64,000 bases of DNA from Actinomadura syzygii (GCF_008085905.1 NZ_VSFF01000015.1:62001-126000); one strand, 5' to 3'. Numbered from the stretch's first letter, positions 47,418 through 56,620 are shown. Numbers and translations are program-made. The notes: generated by a model not told the origin, from the letters alone.

Positions 47418-48286
47418 GCGCGCACCCGCTTGACGAAGATGCCCTCCGGGCGCAGCGCGAAGAACAGCGCGGCGACGGCGAAGGTCACGTAGGTCAGCGC
47501 CGCCGGACCGAAGTAGTAGATCGCGAACGCCTGGAGGAACGCCAGGCCGATCCCCCCGGCGAGCGGCCCCCACACGTTGGCCGCGCCGCCGATCACGAAG
47601 GCGAGGAAGCCGAACAGGGTGAACTGGAGCGCGCTCGTGAACGCGACGCCCGCGCGGTTGGCGAACAGCGCGCCCGCCAGCCCGGCGAGCAGGCCGGACG
47701 AGGCGAACGCGAGCAGCCGGATCCGCCGGACCGGCATCCCGAGCATCGTCGCGGCCTGCGTGTTGTCGCCGATCGAGCGGAACTGCCGCCCGAGCCTCGT
47801 CCCGCGCAGCAGCATCCCGATGGCGACGAACAGGCCGAGGGTCACCGCGATCTCGATGAGCGCCTGCGCGCTGACGACGAACTTGCCCACGTCGAGGACG
47901 TCTCCTTTCATCCAGGTCGCCCCCGGCAGCGCCGACTTGCCGAAGGCGACCCCGGCGATCTGCTGGAGCGCGAAGAGGCCCGCGACGAGCGCCATCACGA
48001 CGTGGTGGTCCTCACCCCCGCCCGGTTTGACCAGCGGGGCCACGACCAGCACCTCGATGCACAGGCCGAGCGCGACGCCGAACGCGACCGCCGCGAGGAC
48101 GCCGAGCACCAGCGGCAGGCCGTGGCCGACCGTGATCGCCGAGCTGGCCATCCCCCCGACGACCGCGAGGCCGCCGACGGCGAAGTTGAACAGCGCGGCG
48201 CTCTCCTTGACCATGAACAGGGCCAGCGCGATCAGGCCGAAGAAACACCCGGTCTCCAGCGTGGGGACAACGAGCTCGATGGGCAT
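47414..48286 (-). CDS. livH: LIV-type ABC permease LivH
   Basis: A 290-residue permease. MPIELVVPTLETGCFFGLIALALFMVKESAALFNFAVGGLAVVGG is a typical LivH N-terminus, and GTRLGRQFRSIGDNTQAATMLGMPVRRIRLLAFASSGLLAGLAG is the coupling region. GGAGTCC before the ATG is a ribosome site. It lies 37 bp after the VOC gene in the same operon direction. Confidence 0.9.
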   Translation of the reverse strand: MPIELVVPTLETGCFFGLIALALFMVKESAALFNFAVGGLAVVGGMASSAITVGHGLPLVLGVLAAVAFGVALGLCIEVLVVAPLVKPGGGEDHHVVMALVAGLFALQQIAGVAFGKSALPGATWMKGDVLDVGKFVVSAQALIEIAVTLGLFVAIGMLLRGTRLGRQFRSIGDNTQAATMLGMPVRRIRLLAFASSGLLAGLAGALFANRAGVAFTSALQFTLFGFLAFVIGGAANVWGPLAGGIGLAFLQAFAIYYFGPAALTYVTFAVAALFFALRPEGIFVKRVRA

Positions 48287-48323
48287 AGGGGGGACTCCTT
48301 CTAGGGCTGCCGACGCGCTGGGG

Positions 48324-48743
48324 TCACTCGACCCGCTGGTTGATCTCCACGACGTTCATCGACGGGTCGTAGGTGTAGACCTGGTGGAATCCCTTGTAGG
48401 ACCAGGTCCCGGCGTCGTTGAAGGGCATGCCCTGCTCGCCGAGCCGCCGCATGACGCCCTGGATGTCGTCCACCTGGATGGCGATGTGGCCGTTGATGAC
48501 GGGGTGCACGCGCAGCTCGTTGTCCCAGGGCAGCGACGGGGTCGGCTTGCAGATGTGGATCTGGCGGCCGTTGCCGTCCTCGAACAGCGCGACGAAGTCG
48601 CTCCCGGTCTCCAGCTGGCCCTGCTCGCCGTCACCGGACCACGGGAACTGGATCTCCTTCATCCCGAAGACGGCGTTGTAGAAGCGGACCATCGCCCGGA
48701 CGTCGTGGGCGGGGATGTTGACGTGGTGCAGGTTCCAGCTCAT
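48324..48743 (-). CDS. Single-domain VOC metalloenzyme (glyoxalase-like)
   Basis: A 139-residue VOC protein with a complete presumed metal triad: His in NLHHVNIPAHD, His in VINGHIAIQVDD near residue 88 and Glu in MNVVEINQ at the end. This contrasts with the two-domain VOC protein at 22.9 kb, whose second domain has lost its ligands. It lies between the SDR and livH in the LIV operon, so it likely transforms the imported compound or a product. Glyoxalase, epimerase or dioxygenase chemistry cannot be told apart from sequence. Confidence 0.85.
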   Translation of the reverse strand: MSWNLHHVNIPAHDVRAMVRFYNAVFGMKEIQFPWSGDGEQGQLETGSDFVALFEDGNGRQIHICKPTPSLPWDNELRVHPVINGHIAIQVDDIQGVMRRLGEQGMPFNDAGTWSYKGFHQVYTYDPSMNVVEINQRVE

Positions 48744-48795
48744 GATTCCTTCGTTCTCCCGTTTCTTTCGAGGACGTTCGGGGGCAAGGTCTCGG

Positions 48796-49539
48796 TCAGA
48801 TCCGCAGTGGGAAGCCGCCGCCGACGGAGAGGGTCTCGCCGGTGACGAACCCGGCGGCCTCCGAGGCGAGGAAGAGCGCGGGCCCGACGAGGTCGGCGGT
48901 CCGGCCCTGCCGCGCGATCAGCTGCTTGGACGAGATGAAGTCGGCCAGCAGCGCGGGCGGCAGGTCGGCCATCGCGGAGTCGGTGTCCATCGGGCCGGGC
49001 GCGACGCAGTTCACCCGGATCCCGTCGGCGGCGAGCTCGGCGGCGAGCGCCGTGGTCACGCCGCGCACGGCCAGCTTCGTCACGCCGTACACGTCGCGGG
49101 GCACGATGCCGGACACCGACGAGACGTTGATGATGCTGGCGTTCGGCGACTCGGCCAGCCACGGCCGGGCGCTCCGCGCGCACCGGACGAGGCCGACGAC
49201 GTTGACCGACAGGATGGACATCCAGCCCGCGCTGTCGATCTCGGTCGCCGGACGGGACCACGCCATCAGGTGCAGTCCCGCGTTGTTGACCAGGCAGTCG
49301 ATCCGGCCCGCCCAGCCGGCGATCTCCTCCATCGCCGCCTGGACCGACTCGTCGTCCCCGACGTCGCAGCGCACCCCGTGGGCGACGTCGCCGCCGAGCT
49401 CCGCGGCGGTGGCCTTCGCCTGGTCGAGGTCGAGATCCGCCAGCGCCACCCGGGCGCCGTCCGCGACCCACGCCTCGGCGAGGGTGCGCCCGATCCCGCG
49501 GGCGCCCCCGGTGATCACGACCAGCGGCCGGCCCGCCAT
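48796..49539 (-). CDS. SDR-family oxidoreductase
   Basis: A 247-residue classical SDR. VITGGARGIGRTLAEA is at residues 8-23, NNAGLHL near 88, NVSSVSGIVPRDVYGVTKLAVRG near 138 has catalytic Ser, Tyr and Lys, and VTGETLSVGGGFPLRI closes the protein. The ATG shares one base with the stop of the upstream binding-protein gene (TGATG), an unusually direct link between a periplasmic binding protein and a dehydrogenase. It probably oxidises or reduces the transported substrate. Confidence 0.88.
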   Translation of the reverse strand: MAGRPLVVITGGARGIGRTLAEAWVADGARVALADLDLDQAKATAAELGGDVAHGVRCDVGDDESVQAAMEEIAGWAGRIDCLVNNAGLHLMAWSRPATEIDSAGWMSILSVNVVGLVRCARSARPWLAESPNASIINVSSVSGIVPRDVYGVTKLAVRGVTTALAAELAADGIRVNCVAPGPMDTDSAMADLPPALLADFISSKQLIARQGRTADLVGPALFLASEAAGFVTGETLSVGGGFPLRI

Positions 49540-50738
49540 CAGCCGCAGCTCGGCTGGTAGGTGGCCCAGTTCTGGCCGGGCTGGTTCTGCGCGTCGAAGG
49601 TGCGCAGGACGATCCCGCACAGCCCGTCCGAGCCCATGTGCTTGTCGGCGCCGAACGACATCGTGAACCCGGTGCCGCCGAAGCTCGCCTCGAACTTGGT
49701 GACCTTCTGCAGCGCCTCGTTGATCGCCTTCGAGTCGGCGTCCGCGCCCGCGTCCTTGATCACCTTCGCGATCAGGTGGACGCTGTCGTAGCCCTGCGCG
49801 GAGAACGCCGTGAGCGCCTTGAACTTGTCGCCGTTGCGCGCCTTCAGCTTGGTGATGAGGTCGTTGGACCGGGTGTTCTGCGAGGAGATCGCGCTCGCGT
49901 AGACGAGGCCGTCCAGCGTCCCCGGCTTGGCGAGCGCCCAGGTCTCGGGCTGGTTGCCGATCGAGGCGAGCGAGAAGCGCGGCTTGTCGGGCAGGGCCTG
50001 CTTGAGGGCGTTCTGGAAGAGCACCTCCAGCTGACCGCCGAGCGAGGAGACGAGCACCGCGTCCGGCTTGGACCGGCTCAGCCTGCTGACCTGGGTGGTG
50101 ACGTCGGTGGCGTTCAGCGGCGCCTTCTCCTTGGCGACGAGTTCCACGCCCGCCTTCTCCAGGGTCGGCAGCAGCGCGTCGTTGAGGCCCGCCATCGTCG
50201 GGGAGTCGTCGGTGAGGACGGCGACCCGCTTGTATCCGGCCTTGGCGAAGGCGGCGCCGTAGACGGTGCCGACGTCGGTCACCGGGTTGGCGAGGATGTA
50301 GGAGTAGCCGTTGTTCGGCGGCTGCGCGATCGCGCCGAGGATGTTCGTCGGGGAGATCGCCGCGACGTGCTCCTGCTGGACGATCGGCTTGACCTGCGCC
50401 GCCGACGCGGAGCCGGAGTTCATCAGGATGATCCGGGCCTTCGCGTTGACCAGCTTGCGCACCAGCGCGGGCGACTGGCTGGGCTCGCCGCCGTCGCTGT
50501 AGCGGACGAGCTTCAGCTTCTTGCCGTCGATCCCGCCGCCGTCGTTGACCTCCGACAGCGCCAGCTCGATCCCGCGCGTCGCCTCGGCGGACGTCGCGGC
50601 GGTGCCGCCGGCGGTGTCCTCGATCATGCCGACGACGATGTCGCCGCCGTCCCCCGACGAGCCGCCGCACGCGCCGGCCGAGAGGCACAGCAGGGCCGCG
50701 GCGAGGCTCACCCCCAAAGACCGGGTTCCAACCGCCAT
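49539..50738 (-). CDS. LIV-type ABC substrate-binding lipoprotein
   Basis: A 399-residue exported lipoprotein. A hydrophobic leader ends at LCLSAGACGG (Cys near residue 24). DIVVGMIEDTAGGTAATSAEATRGIELALSEVNDGGGIDGKKLKLVRYSDGG and FSAQGYDSVHLIAKVI are typical of Leu/Ile/Val-type periplasmic-binding fold proteins, which also bind aromatic acids and amides. ATG 50738 has GGAGG upstream. It heads the operon running to the dehydrogenase at 44044; symmetric sites in the 250-bp upstream region suggest IclR-type regulation. Confidence 0.9.
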   Translation of the reverse strand: MAVGTRSLGVSLAAALLCLSAGACGGSSGDGGDIVVGMIEDTAGGTAATSAEATRGIELALSEVNDGGGIDGKKLKLVRYSDGGEPSQSPALVRKLVNAKARIILMNSGSASAAQVKPIVQQEHVAAISPTNILGAIAQPPNNGYSYILANPVTDVGTVYGAAFAKAGYKRVAVLTDDSPTMAGLNDALLPTLEKAGVELVAKEKAPLNATDVTTQVSRLSRSKPDAVLVSSLGGQLEVLFQNALKQALPDKPRFSLASIGNQPETWALAKPGTLDGLVYASAISSQNTRSNDLITKLKARNGDKFKALTAFSAQGYDSVHLIAKVIKDAGADADSKAINEALQKVTKFEASFGGTGFTMSFGADKHMGSDGLCGIVLRTFDAQNQPGQNWATYQPSCG

Positions 50739-50791
50739 GGCGGGCCTCCATCGTTCGTGTTTCCAGTGGGGTGGGTACGTGTTCTCGCGGT

Positions 50792-50826
50792 TTGTTCTCA
50801 TACAAGAACAACGTTCTGCATAACGT
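50792..50826. promoter_or_regulatory. Operator-like inverted repeats before the LIV operon
   Basis: TTGTTCT-cataca-AGAACAA (50792-50811) and the abutting ACGTT-ctgcat-AACGT (50811-50826) are perfect inverted repeats in an AT-rich stretch upstream of the binding-protein gene. They belong to the GTTCT/AGAAC family of sites seen before several beta-oxidation genes here. Confidence 0.55.
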
Positions 50827-50991
50827 AAGCCAGGTCGATGGAGCACGTCAACCACCTGATGACACCCTTTTCACAGCGGCCACCGGGGGCGTCGGCGCGC
50901 GCCGCCGAGCGCCCCGAAACGGGCGATGAGCTGGGAAAAGTAGCCCACGCGCCCGGGTCCGGCGATCTCGGCGGTCCGCTCAGCGCAACGC

Positions 50992-52143
50992 TCAGCGCAA
51001 CGCGGACCGGCCGAGCAGGTGCTTGCCCATCTGCAGGACCTGGATCTGCGAGGTGCCCTCGGGGATCGTCGCCTCGCGGGCGTCCCGGAAGTACCGCTCG
51101 ACCGGGAACTCCTCCATCAGCCCCGCACCGCCGTGGACCTGCAGCGCCAGCGTCGCGCTGCGTCCGGCGGTCTCGCCGCAGTAGTACTTCGCCATCGAGC
51201 ACTCGTAGCGGCCGTCCCCGCCCGCGTCGAGCACGCGGGCGGCGTCGTACCCGAGGAGCCTGGCGGTCTGCGTACCGACCGCGATGTCGACCACCATCTG
51301 CTGGACGAGCTGGAACTCCGCCAGGCTCTTGCCGAACTGCCTGCGCTCCCGGCTGAACCTGACCGCCGCCTCCAGGCACGCCTGCGACAGGCCGACCGCG
51401 CCCATCGCCATGTTCAGCCGCCCCTGGTTGACCGCGGCCATCGCGAGCCCGAACCCCGAGCCGGGTTCGCCGAGCAGGTTCTCGGCGGGGATCCGGACGT
51501 CGTCGAAGACCAGCTCGCAACTGGTCGTGCTGCGCACCGGCATGTGCGCGATGTCGTGGACGCCGTACGGCGACTCGGCGGCGTCCACCAGGAACGCCGA
51601 GACCCCTCGGTCGGCGCCGTCCTCGTCGAGCTGGCGCGCGAGCAGGATCCCGAAGTCGCAGTGCAGCGCGTTCGTGATGTAGATCTTGCGGCCGTTGAGC
51701 ACGAACGAGTCGCCGTCGCGGCGGCCCGTGCAGCGCAGCGCGCCCGCGTCCGACCCGGCCTCCGCCTCGGTGAGCGCGAACCAGCCGAACCGCGACGCGG
51801 CCAGCATCGGGTCCAGGAACCGGGCCCGCTGGGCGTCGGTCCCGGCCCGGCTGAGCAGCATCGCGACCATGCCCTGGACGTTCACCGTGGTCCGCAGCGA
51901 GCCCCAGCAGCGCCCGGCCTCCTCCATGAGGACGGCCTGCACCATCGCGCCGACCTCGTCGCCGCCGTGCGCGCGGGCGACCGCGCCCCGCACGTATCCG
52001 AACTCGTAGAGCCCGCCGAGCAGGTCCCAGGGGAACTCCCGGCGCCGCTCGTACTCCGCGACCAGCGGCGCCACCTCGGCGTCGAGGTAGCGGCGCAGCG
52101 CCTGCTGGAGGTCCCGTTCCTCGGTGTTCAACGCGATTGACAT
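50992..52143 (-). CDS. Acyl-CoA dehydrogenase
   Basis: A 383-residue flavoenzyme introducing an alpha-beta double bond into acyl-CoA. WFALTEAEAGSDAGALRCTGRRDGDSFVLNGRKIYITNA near residue 125 is the FAD/substrate loop. ATIPEGTSQIQVLQMGKHLLG at the end holds the catalytic Glu at the classical position. LQVHGGAGLMEEFPVERYFRDA fits the family. It is the only one of the four acyl-CoA dehydrogenases here with the standard IxEGTSQIQ motif. Divergent from the thiolase gene across symmetric operator-like sites; the intergenic distance is 76 bp. Confidence 0.92.
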   Translation of the reverse strand: MSIALNTEERDLQQALRRYLDAEVAPLVAEYERRREFPWDLLGGLYEFGYVRGAVARAHGGDEVGAMVQAVLMEEAGRCWGSLRTTVNVQGMVAMLLSRAGTDAQRARFLDPMLAASRFGWFALTEAEAGSDAGALRCTGRRDGDSFVLNGRKIYITNALHCDFGILLARQLDEDGADRGVSAFLVDAAESPYGVHDIAHMPVRSTTSCELVFDDVRIPAENLLGEPGSGFGLAMAAVNQGRLNMAMGAVGLSQACLEAAVRFSRERRQFGKSLAEFQLVQQMVVDIAVGTQTARLLGYDAARVLDAGGDGRYECSMAKYYCGETAGRSATLALQVHGGAGLMEEFPVERYFRDAREATIPEGTSQIQVLQMGKHLLGRSALR

Positions 52144-52162
52144 CCGCCGTCCTTGCCTTAAT

Positions 52163-52200
52163 CTGTTCACCAGTAAGAACAGTGAACAACATACAGAACA
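52163..52200. promoter_or_regulatory. Divergent operator region, acyl-CoA dehydrogenase/thiolase
   Basis: Nested inverted repeats, CTGTTC...GAACAG (52163-52182) and TGTTCAC...GTGAACA (52164-52170 / 52182-52188), followed by GAACAACATACAGAACA, fill the gap between the two divergent genes. They share GTTC/GAAC half-sites with the other candidate IclR-type operators. Confidence 0.55.
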
Positions 52201-52219
52201 ACCTGTCGAGAGGTCCGGG

Positions 52220-53368
52220 ATGAGCGCCACACCTGTCATCGTCGACGCGGTCCGCACCCCGATCGGACGCCGCAACGGCGCCCTCTCGGGCGTCCATCCG
52301 GTGGACCTGACCGCGCACGTGCTGACCGCGATCCTCGAACGCAACGGGCTCGACCCGGCGCGGATCGACGACGTCGTCTGGGGCTGCGTCACGCAGATCG
52401 GCGCGCAGTCGAGCAACGTCGGCCGCCTCGGCGCGCTCGCCGCGGGCTGGCCGGAGTCGGTGCCGGGGACGACCGTCGACCGCGCCTGCGGCTCCAGCCA
52501 GCAGGCGCTGCACTTCGCCGCCGCCGCCGTGGCCTCCGGCCAGCAGGACATCGTGATCGCGGGCGGCGTCGAGTCGATGTCGATGGTCCCGATCGGATCG
52601 GCGCGGGCGGTCGGCGTCCCGTACGGGCCGCGGGTCAAGGCCCGCTACGGCACCGACACGTTCAGCCAGGGCCTCGGCGCGGAGACCATCGCCCAGCGCT
52701 GGAATCTGAGCCGGACGGAGCTGGACGAGCTGTCCCTCCGCTCGCACGAGCGGGCCGCCGCAGCCACCGACGCGGGCGCCTTCAAGAACCAGCTCGCGGT
52801 GGTCGACCTGCCCGAGGGCTCCCTCGCCGTGGACGAGGGCATCCGCCGGGACACCTCGGCGGAGAAGCTCGCCGCCCTCAAGCCGGCCTTCCGCGACGAC
52901 GGCGTCGTCACGGCGGGCAACGCCTCGCAGATCTCCGACGGCGCCGGAGCGCTGCTGATCATGACCGAGGGCAGGGCCGCCGAACTCGGGCTGCGTCCGC
53001 TGGCCGCGTTCCGGCACGGCGTCGTCGTCGGCGACGACCCGGTCACCATGCTCACCGCGCCGATCCCCGCCACCCGCAAGCTCCTCGACCGCGCCGGAAT
53101 CGGCATCGGCGACATCGACGCGTTCGAGGTGAACGAGGCGTTCGCCTCGGTGGTCGCGGCCTGGCAGCGGGAGACCGGCGCCGACCCGGCCCGGGTCAAC
53201 CCGCTCGGCGGCGCCATCGCGGTCGGGCACCCGCTCGGCGGGTCCGGGGCCATCCTGATGACCCGGCTCGTCCACCACCTGCGCGACAACGACCTCCGCT
53301 TCGGCCTCCAGGCCATGTGCGAGGCGGGCGGGATGGCGAACGCCACGCTCGTCGAGCGCTGGTCGTGA
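52220..53368 (+). CDS. Acetyl-CoA C-acyltransferase (thiolase)
   Basis: A 382-residue thiolase cleaving 3-oxoacyl-CoA. The nucleophile Cys lies in TVDRACGSSQQALHFAA near residue 90, with EVNEAFASV near 310, GGAIAVGHPLGGSGA near 335 and a second Cys in MCEAGGMANATLV near 368, all canonical. ATG 52220 follows AGAGGTCC. It is followed after about 50 bp by a hydroxyacyl-CoA-type SDR, completing a beta-oxidation module with the divergent acyl-CoA dehydrogenase. Confidence 0.93.
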   Translation: MSATPVIVDAVRTPIGRRNGALSGVHPVDLTAHVLTAILERNGLDPARIDDVVWGCVTQIGAQSSNVGRLGALAAGWPESVPGTTVDRACGSSQQALHFAAAAVASGQQDIVIAGGVESMSMVPIGSARAVGVPYGPRVKARYGTDTFSQGLGAETIAQRWNLSRTELDELSLRSHERAAAATDAGAFKNQLAVVDLPEGSLAVDEGIRRDTSAEKLAALKPAFRDDGVVTAGNASQISDGAGALLIMTEGRAAELGLRPLAAFRHGVVVGDDPVTMLTAPIPATRKLLDRAGIGIGDIDAFEVNEAFASVVAAWQRETGADPARVNPLGGAIAVGHPLGGSGAILMTRLVHHLRDNDLRFGLQAMCEAGGMANATLVERWS

Positions 53369-53417
53369 GCGGCCCGAGCACCCGCACCCCCTCCCTAGAA
53401 CCGATGAGGAACTCAGC

Positions 53418-54170
53418 GTGAAGATCGAGTCGTCCACCTTCGTCGTCACCGGGGCCGCGTCCGGGCTCGGCCGGGCCACCGCCGAACTGCTGCTCGCCCG
53501 CGGCGCCAGAGTGGTCGGGACCGACCTGCGGCCGCGGGCGGCGGACGCGGCCGCGATCCCCTTCGTCGAGGCCGACATCACCGACGAGGCCGCGATGACC
53601 GCCGTGTTCGACGCGGCACGGGAGCGGCACGGGGGCGTGCACGGGGTCGTCCACTGCGCGGGACGAGGCGGCGACCGGGTGCGGATCCTCGACCGCGACG
53701 GACGGCCCGGCTCGCTGGAGTCGTTCGGCGACGTCGTCCGCACCAACCTCGTCGGCACCTACAACGTGCTCCGGCTGGGCGCGCAGGCCCTCAGCGGCAA
53801 CGACCTCGTGGGCGGCGAGCGGGGGGCGATCGTCCTGACCGCCTCGGTGGCCGCGTTCGACGGCCAGATCGGGCAGACGTCGTACTCGGCGTCCAAGGCG
53901 GGCGTGCACGGGATGGTGCTGGTCGCCGCCCGCGACCTCGCCTCCCGGGGGATCCGGGTCAACGCGATCGCGCCCGGCATCTTCGACACGCCCATGCTCG
54001 CCCGGCTGCCCGAGACGACGCGCGCGTCCCTGTCCGCGACGGTGCCCTACCCGAAGCGGCTCGGCGACCCGGGCGAGTACGCCGAGCTCGCCGTCCAGCT
54101 CCTCTCCAACGGCTACCTCAACGGCGAGACGATCCGGCTCGACGGCGCGATCCGGATGGCCCCGCGCTGA
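53418..54170 (+). CDS. SDR, 3-hydroxyacyl-CoA dehydrogenase type 2-like
   Basis: A 250-residue SDR resembling HSD17B10-type 3-hydroxyacyl-CoA dehydrogenases. TGAASGLGRATAELL is at residues 11-25, the insert DRDGRPGSLESFGDVVRTNLVGTYNVLRLGAQAL near 95 is characteristic of the type, and catalytic Ser/Tyr/Lys lie in TASVAAFDGQIGQTSYSASKAG. GIFDTPMLARLPE follows. It starts at a GTG with GAGGAA upstream. Placement after the thiolase supports a beta-oxidation role, oxidising the 3-hydroxyacyl-CoA. A strong terminator follows. Confidence 0.88.
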   Translation: MKIESSTFVVTGAASGLGRATAELLLARGARVVGTDLRPRAADAAAIPFVEADITDEAAMTAVFDAARERHGGVHGVVHCAGRGGDRVRILDRDGRPGSLESFGDVVRTNLVGTYNVLRLGAQALSGNDLVGGERGAIVLTASVAAFDGQIGQTSYSASKAGVHGMVLVAARDLASRGIRVNAIAPGIFDTPMLARLPETTRASLSATVPYPKRLGDPGEYAELAVQLLSNGYLNGETIRLDGAIRMAPR

Positions 54171-54189
54171 CCCGGCCGAAATACAGAAG

Positions 54190-54221
54190 GAGGCGCGACC
54201 CGTGGCGGGTCGCGCCTCTTT
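54190..54221. terminator. Strong intrinsic terminator
   Basis: A perfect 12-bp stem (GAGGCGCGACCC / GGGTCGCGCCTC) with loop GTGGC is followed by TTTCGTT. It lies between convergent genes, 19 bp after the SDR stop, and can serve both directions, better for the plus strand. Confidence 0.88.
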
Positions 54222-54234
54222 CGTTGGGCGTCGT

Positions 54235-55173
54235 TCAGGCGGCCGGTATCAGGCTGACCTCACGGGCGAGCCGCTCGGCCTCGGTGGCCGACTGCGCGAC
54301 CCGCTGCCCGAGCCAGGACAGCGGCCCTTCGAGCGAGAACCCGATCGCGCCGTAGGTCTGGTGCGCCTGGTAGACGGCCTGCCGGGACGCCCGCGCCGCG
54401 GCGCGCAGCGCGACGTGCACGTCGAACCCGGCCGCGCGCGGGTCGTCCGCGCCGTCGAGCGTGTGGGCGGCCCGGCGTGCCAGCAGCGCCGCCGCCCGGA
54501 CCTGCGCGTCGACCTCGGCGAGCGGATGGGCGACCGCCGTGAAGTCGCCGATCCGCCTCCGGAACTGGGTGCGCTGCCCGGCGTAGACGACGACGTCGGA
54601 CAGCACCCGCTGGCCCGCGCCCGCCAGGTAGGCGGCCAGGCCGAGCCGGGCGAGCAGCGCGGCGCCCGTCCCGACAAGCACCTCGGGGCCCGCGGGCACG
54701 AGGTCGGCGGCGACGACCGGCTCATGGCCGAGCGAGACCCACTCCTCGCGCACCCGCCCCAGCGCCACCGGCCGGACGCGCCAGCCCGCCTCGTCGTAGC
54801 GGCCCAGCTCGAACAGCCGGTCGGCGCCCGCGCCCCACGGCATCGCGGCGGCGGTGCCCGCGGTCGGCACCAGCTCCCCCGCCATCACCGCCTCGGCGTC
54901 GTCGGCGGGCAGCGCGTCCAGGACGAGGAGGGTCTGCCACCACGGGCCCGGGCAGCCGCCCCGGCCGAGCGCGTCGCCCGCCGCGACCACGTCCAGGGCC
55001 CCGGCGCCGAGATCGGGCGCGGTGAGCGCCAGCGCGCCCGCCTCCGCGACCGCGGCCCACCTGGCGCGCGGAAAGACCGGCTCGGACTCCGGTTCTGGCA
55101 GGTCCGCCAGGACGCGCGCCAACGTCTCCTGGAAATCGCGCTGCTCCTGCGAGTAGGGCCAGTCAGTGCTCAT
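54235..55173 (-). CDS. Short acyl-CoA dehydrogenase-like subunit
   Basis: A 312-residue acyl-CoA dehydrogenase-fold protein, about 70 residues shorter than usual. The N-terminal helices (SQEQRDFQETLARVLADL) and the C-terminal helical domain (YAGQRTQFRRRIGDFTAVAHPLAEV, YQAHQTYGAIGFSLEGPLSWLGQRV) are present. The middle beta domain is reduced, and the C-terminal catalytic-Glu/FAD motif (EGTSEI) is absent. In actinobacterial steroid and lipid degradation such subunits pair with a longer partner as heterotetramers, and the partner here is probably the 56617 gene. It overlaps the ligase gene by 11 nt. Confidence 0.82.
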   Translation of the reverse strand: MSTDWPYSQEQRDFQETLARVLADLPEPESEPVFPRARWAAVAEAGALALTAPDLGAGALDVVAAGDALGRGGCPGPWWQTLLVLDALPADDAEAVMAGELVPTAGTAAAMPWGAGADRLFELGRYDEAGWRVRPVALGRVREEWVSLGHEPVVAADLVPAGPEVLVGTGAALLARLGLAAYLAGAGQRVLSDVVVYAGQRTQFRRRIGDFTAVAHPLAEVDAQVRAAALLARRAAHTLDGADDPRAAGFDVHVALRAAARASRQAVYQAHQTYGAIGFSLEGPLSWLGQRVAQSATEAERLAREVSLIPAA

Positions 55174-56620
55174 CGAGCCACCCCTTCAGCGCACGCTTGT
55201 CGATCTTCATGGCGGTGGTCAGCGGCATCGCGTCGCGGACGACGATCCGCTTCGGCACCTTGTACCCGGCGAGCCGCTCGCGGCAGTGGCGGCCCAAGAC
55301 GCCGACGAGATCACCGGCAGGGGGGGACACGGGGACCACCACCGCCTCCACCCGCTCGCCCCAGTCGGGGTCGGGGACGCCGATGACGGCGGCCTGCGCC
55401 ACGTCCGGGTGCTCGCACAGCACCCGTTCCACCTCGCTCGGGAAGACGTTCTCGCCGCCGGTGATGATCAGCTCCTTGAGCCGTCCGCGCAGCTCGATGA
55501 CGCCGTCCGGGCCGCGGGCGCCGAGGTCGCCGGAGCGGACGCCCTCCGCCGGGACGGGCCGCAGCTCCCCGCCGACGAGGTAGCCCGCCATCTGCCAGGG
55601 CGCGCGGATCACCAGCTCGCCGACCTCGCCCGGCGCGACGGGCGCGCCGTCCGGGGAGACGATCCGCAGCTCGGCGCCGGGTACCGGGCGGCCGATCCCG
55701 CTCATCCGCCCGCCGTCCTCCCAGGACCGCAGCCGCGACACCGCGCCGACCTCGGTGGCGCCGTAGCCGGTGATCAGGGTGGCGCCGCCGAAGCCGCGGC
55801 GGAGCCGCTCGGGCAGGTCGGGCTCGGCGGCGGTCGAGCCGAACAGCACGGCGCGGACGTGCCCCGTCCGGGACGGGTCGAACGCCGGATGCCCGAGGAT
55901 CCGGTTGAGCGCCGTCGGCGGCCCGAACAGCCGGTTCGCGCGGCCGGTGAGCAGCAGGTCCACCGCCCGGCCCGCGTCGAAGCGCGGCTCGACCACCAGC
56001 CGGCCCCCGGCGTACAGCGTCGCGAACGCGCAGGTGGCGAGCGCGACGTGGAAGAACGGAGCGAAGTACAGCTCGGCGTCGGTGCGGCGCGTTTCGAGGA
56101 CGTGCGCGCTGCACGGGAGGTAGGCGGCGAGTCCGGCGGTCGTCCAGACGGCGCCGCGCGGGGTCCCGGTCGTCCCGCCGGTCCCGAAGACGATCGCGGG
56201 CGCGTCGCCGGGGACCGCGCGGGGCTGCCAGGACTCGGTCTCCCCGATCAGTTCGACGCTCGGGTACGACGGCACCTCCGCCGCCGGACGGTGCCCGTCG
56301 CCGACGACGATCGCGGACGGCCGCACCGCGTCCAGGTACAGCGCCAACTCGGCTGGAGCGAGCTTGACGTTCAGCGGCGCGGCGGCCGCGCCCGTCGCCA
56401 TGATCCCGATCAGGGCCGCGAGGTGCTCGGCGCTCGGGTCGAGCGCCGTCCCGACGCGGTCGCCGGGGCCGATGCCGCGGTCGGCCAGCGCCGCGCCGAC
56501 CTCCCGGGCGCGCCGCCACAGGTCGCCCCAGCTCCACTCGGTCGCCGGGTCGGCGACGGCGGGGTCCGCCGGGGTCTGCTGCGCGCGGGCGCGCACCACT
56601 TCCACGAACGAGCCGGTCAT
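55163..56620 (-). CDS. AMP-dependent acyl-CoA synthetase/ligase
   Basis: A 485-residue ANL-family ligase. The P-loop reads IVFGTGGTTGTPRGAVWTT near residue 155, with Arg in place of the usual Lys of PKG, while YGATEVG near 295, LKELIITGGENVFPSEVERVL near 390 and the C-terminal Lys region TTAMKIDKRALKGWL are standard. It lies inside the dehydrogenase/hydratase operon (ATGA overlap upstream, 11-nt overlap downstream) and presumably activates the acid that the operon degrades. Confidence 0.88.
   Translation of the reverse strand: MTGSFVEVVRARAQQTPADPAVADPATEWSWGDLWRRAREVGAALADRGIGPGDRVGTALDPSAEHLAALIGIMATGAAAAPLNVKLAPAELALYLDAVRPSAIVVGDGHRPAAEVPSYPSVELIGETESWQPRAVPGDAPAIVFGTGGTTGTPRGAVWTTAGLAAYLPCSAHVLETRRTDAELYFAPFFHVALATCAFATLYAGGRLVVEPRFDAGRAVDLLLTGRANRLFGPPTALNRILGHPAFDPSRTGHVRAVLFGSTAAEPDLPERLRRGFGGATLITGYGATEVGAVSRLRSWEDGGRMSGIGRPVPGAELRIVSPDGAPVAPGEVGELVIRAPWQMAGYLVGGELRPVPAEGVRSGDLGARGPDGVIELRGRLKELIITGGENVFPSEVERVLCEHPDVAQAAVIGVPDPDWGERVEAVVVPVSPPAGDLVGVLGRHCRERLAGYKVPKRIVVRDAMPLTTAMKIDKRALKGWLDEH

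Noticed and set aside
46152..47492. 446-codon plus-strand frame opposite livM/livG
   Set aside because: Arg/Gln/Asp-rich antisense shadow of the LIV permease and ATPase genes.
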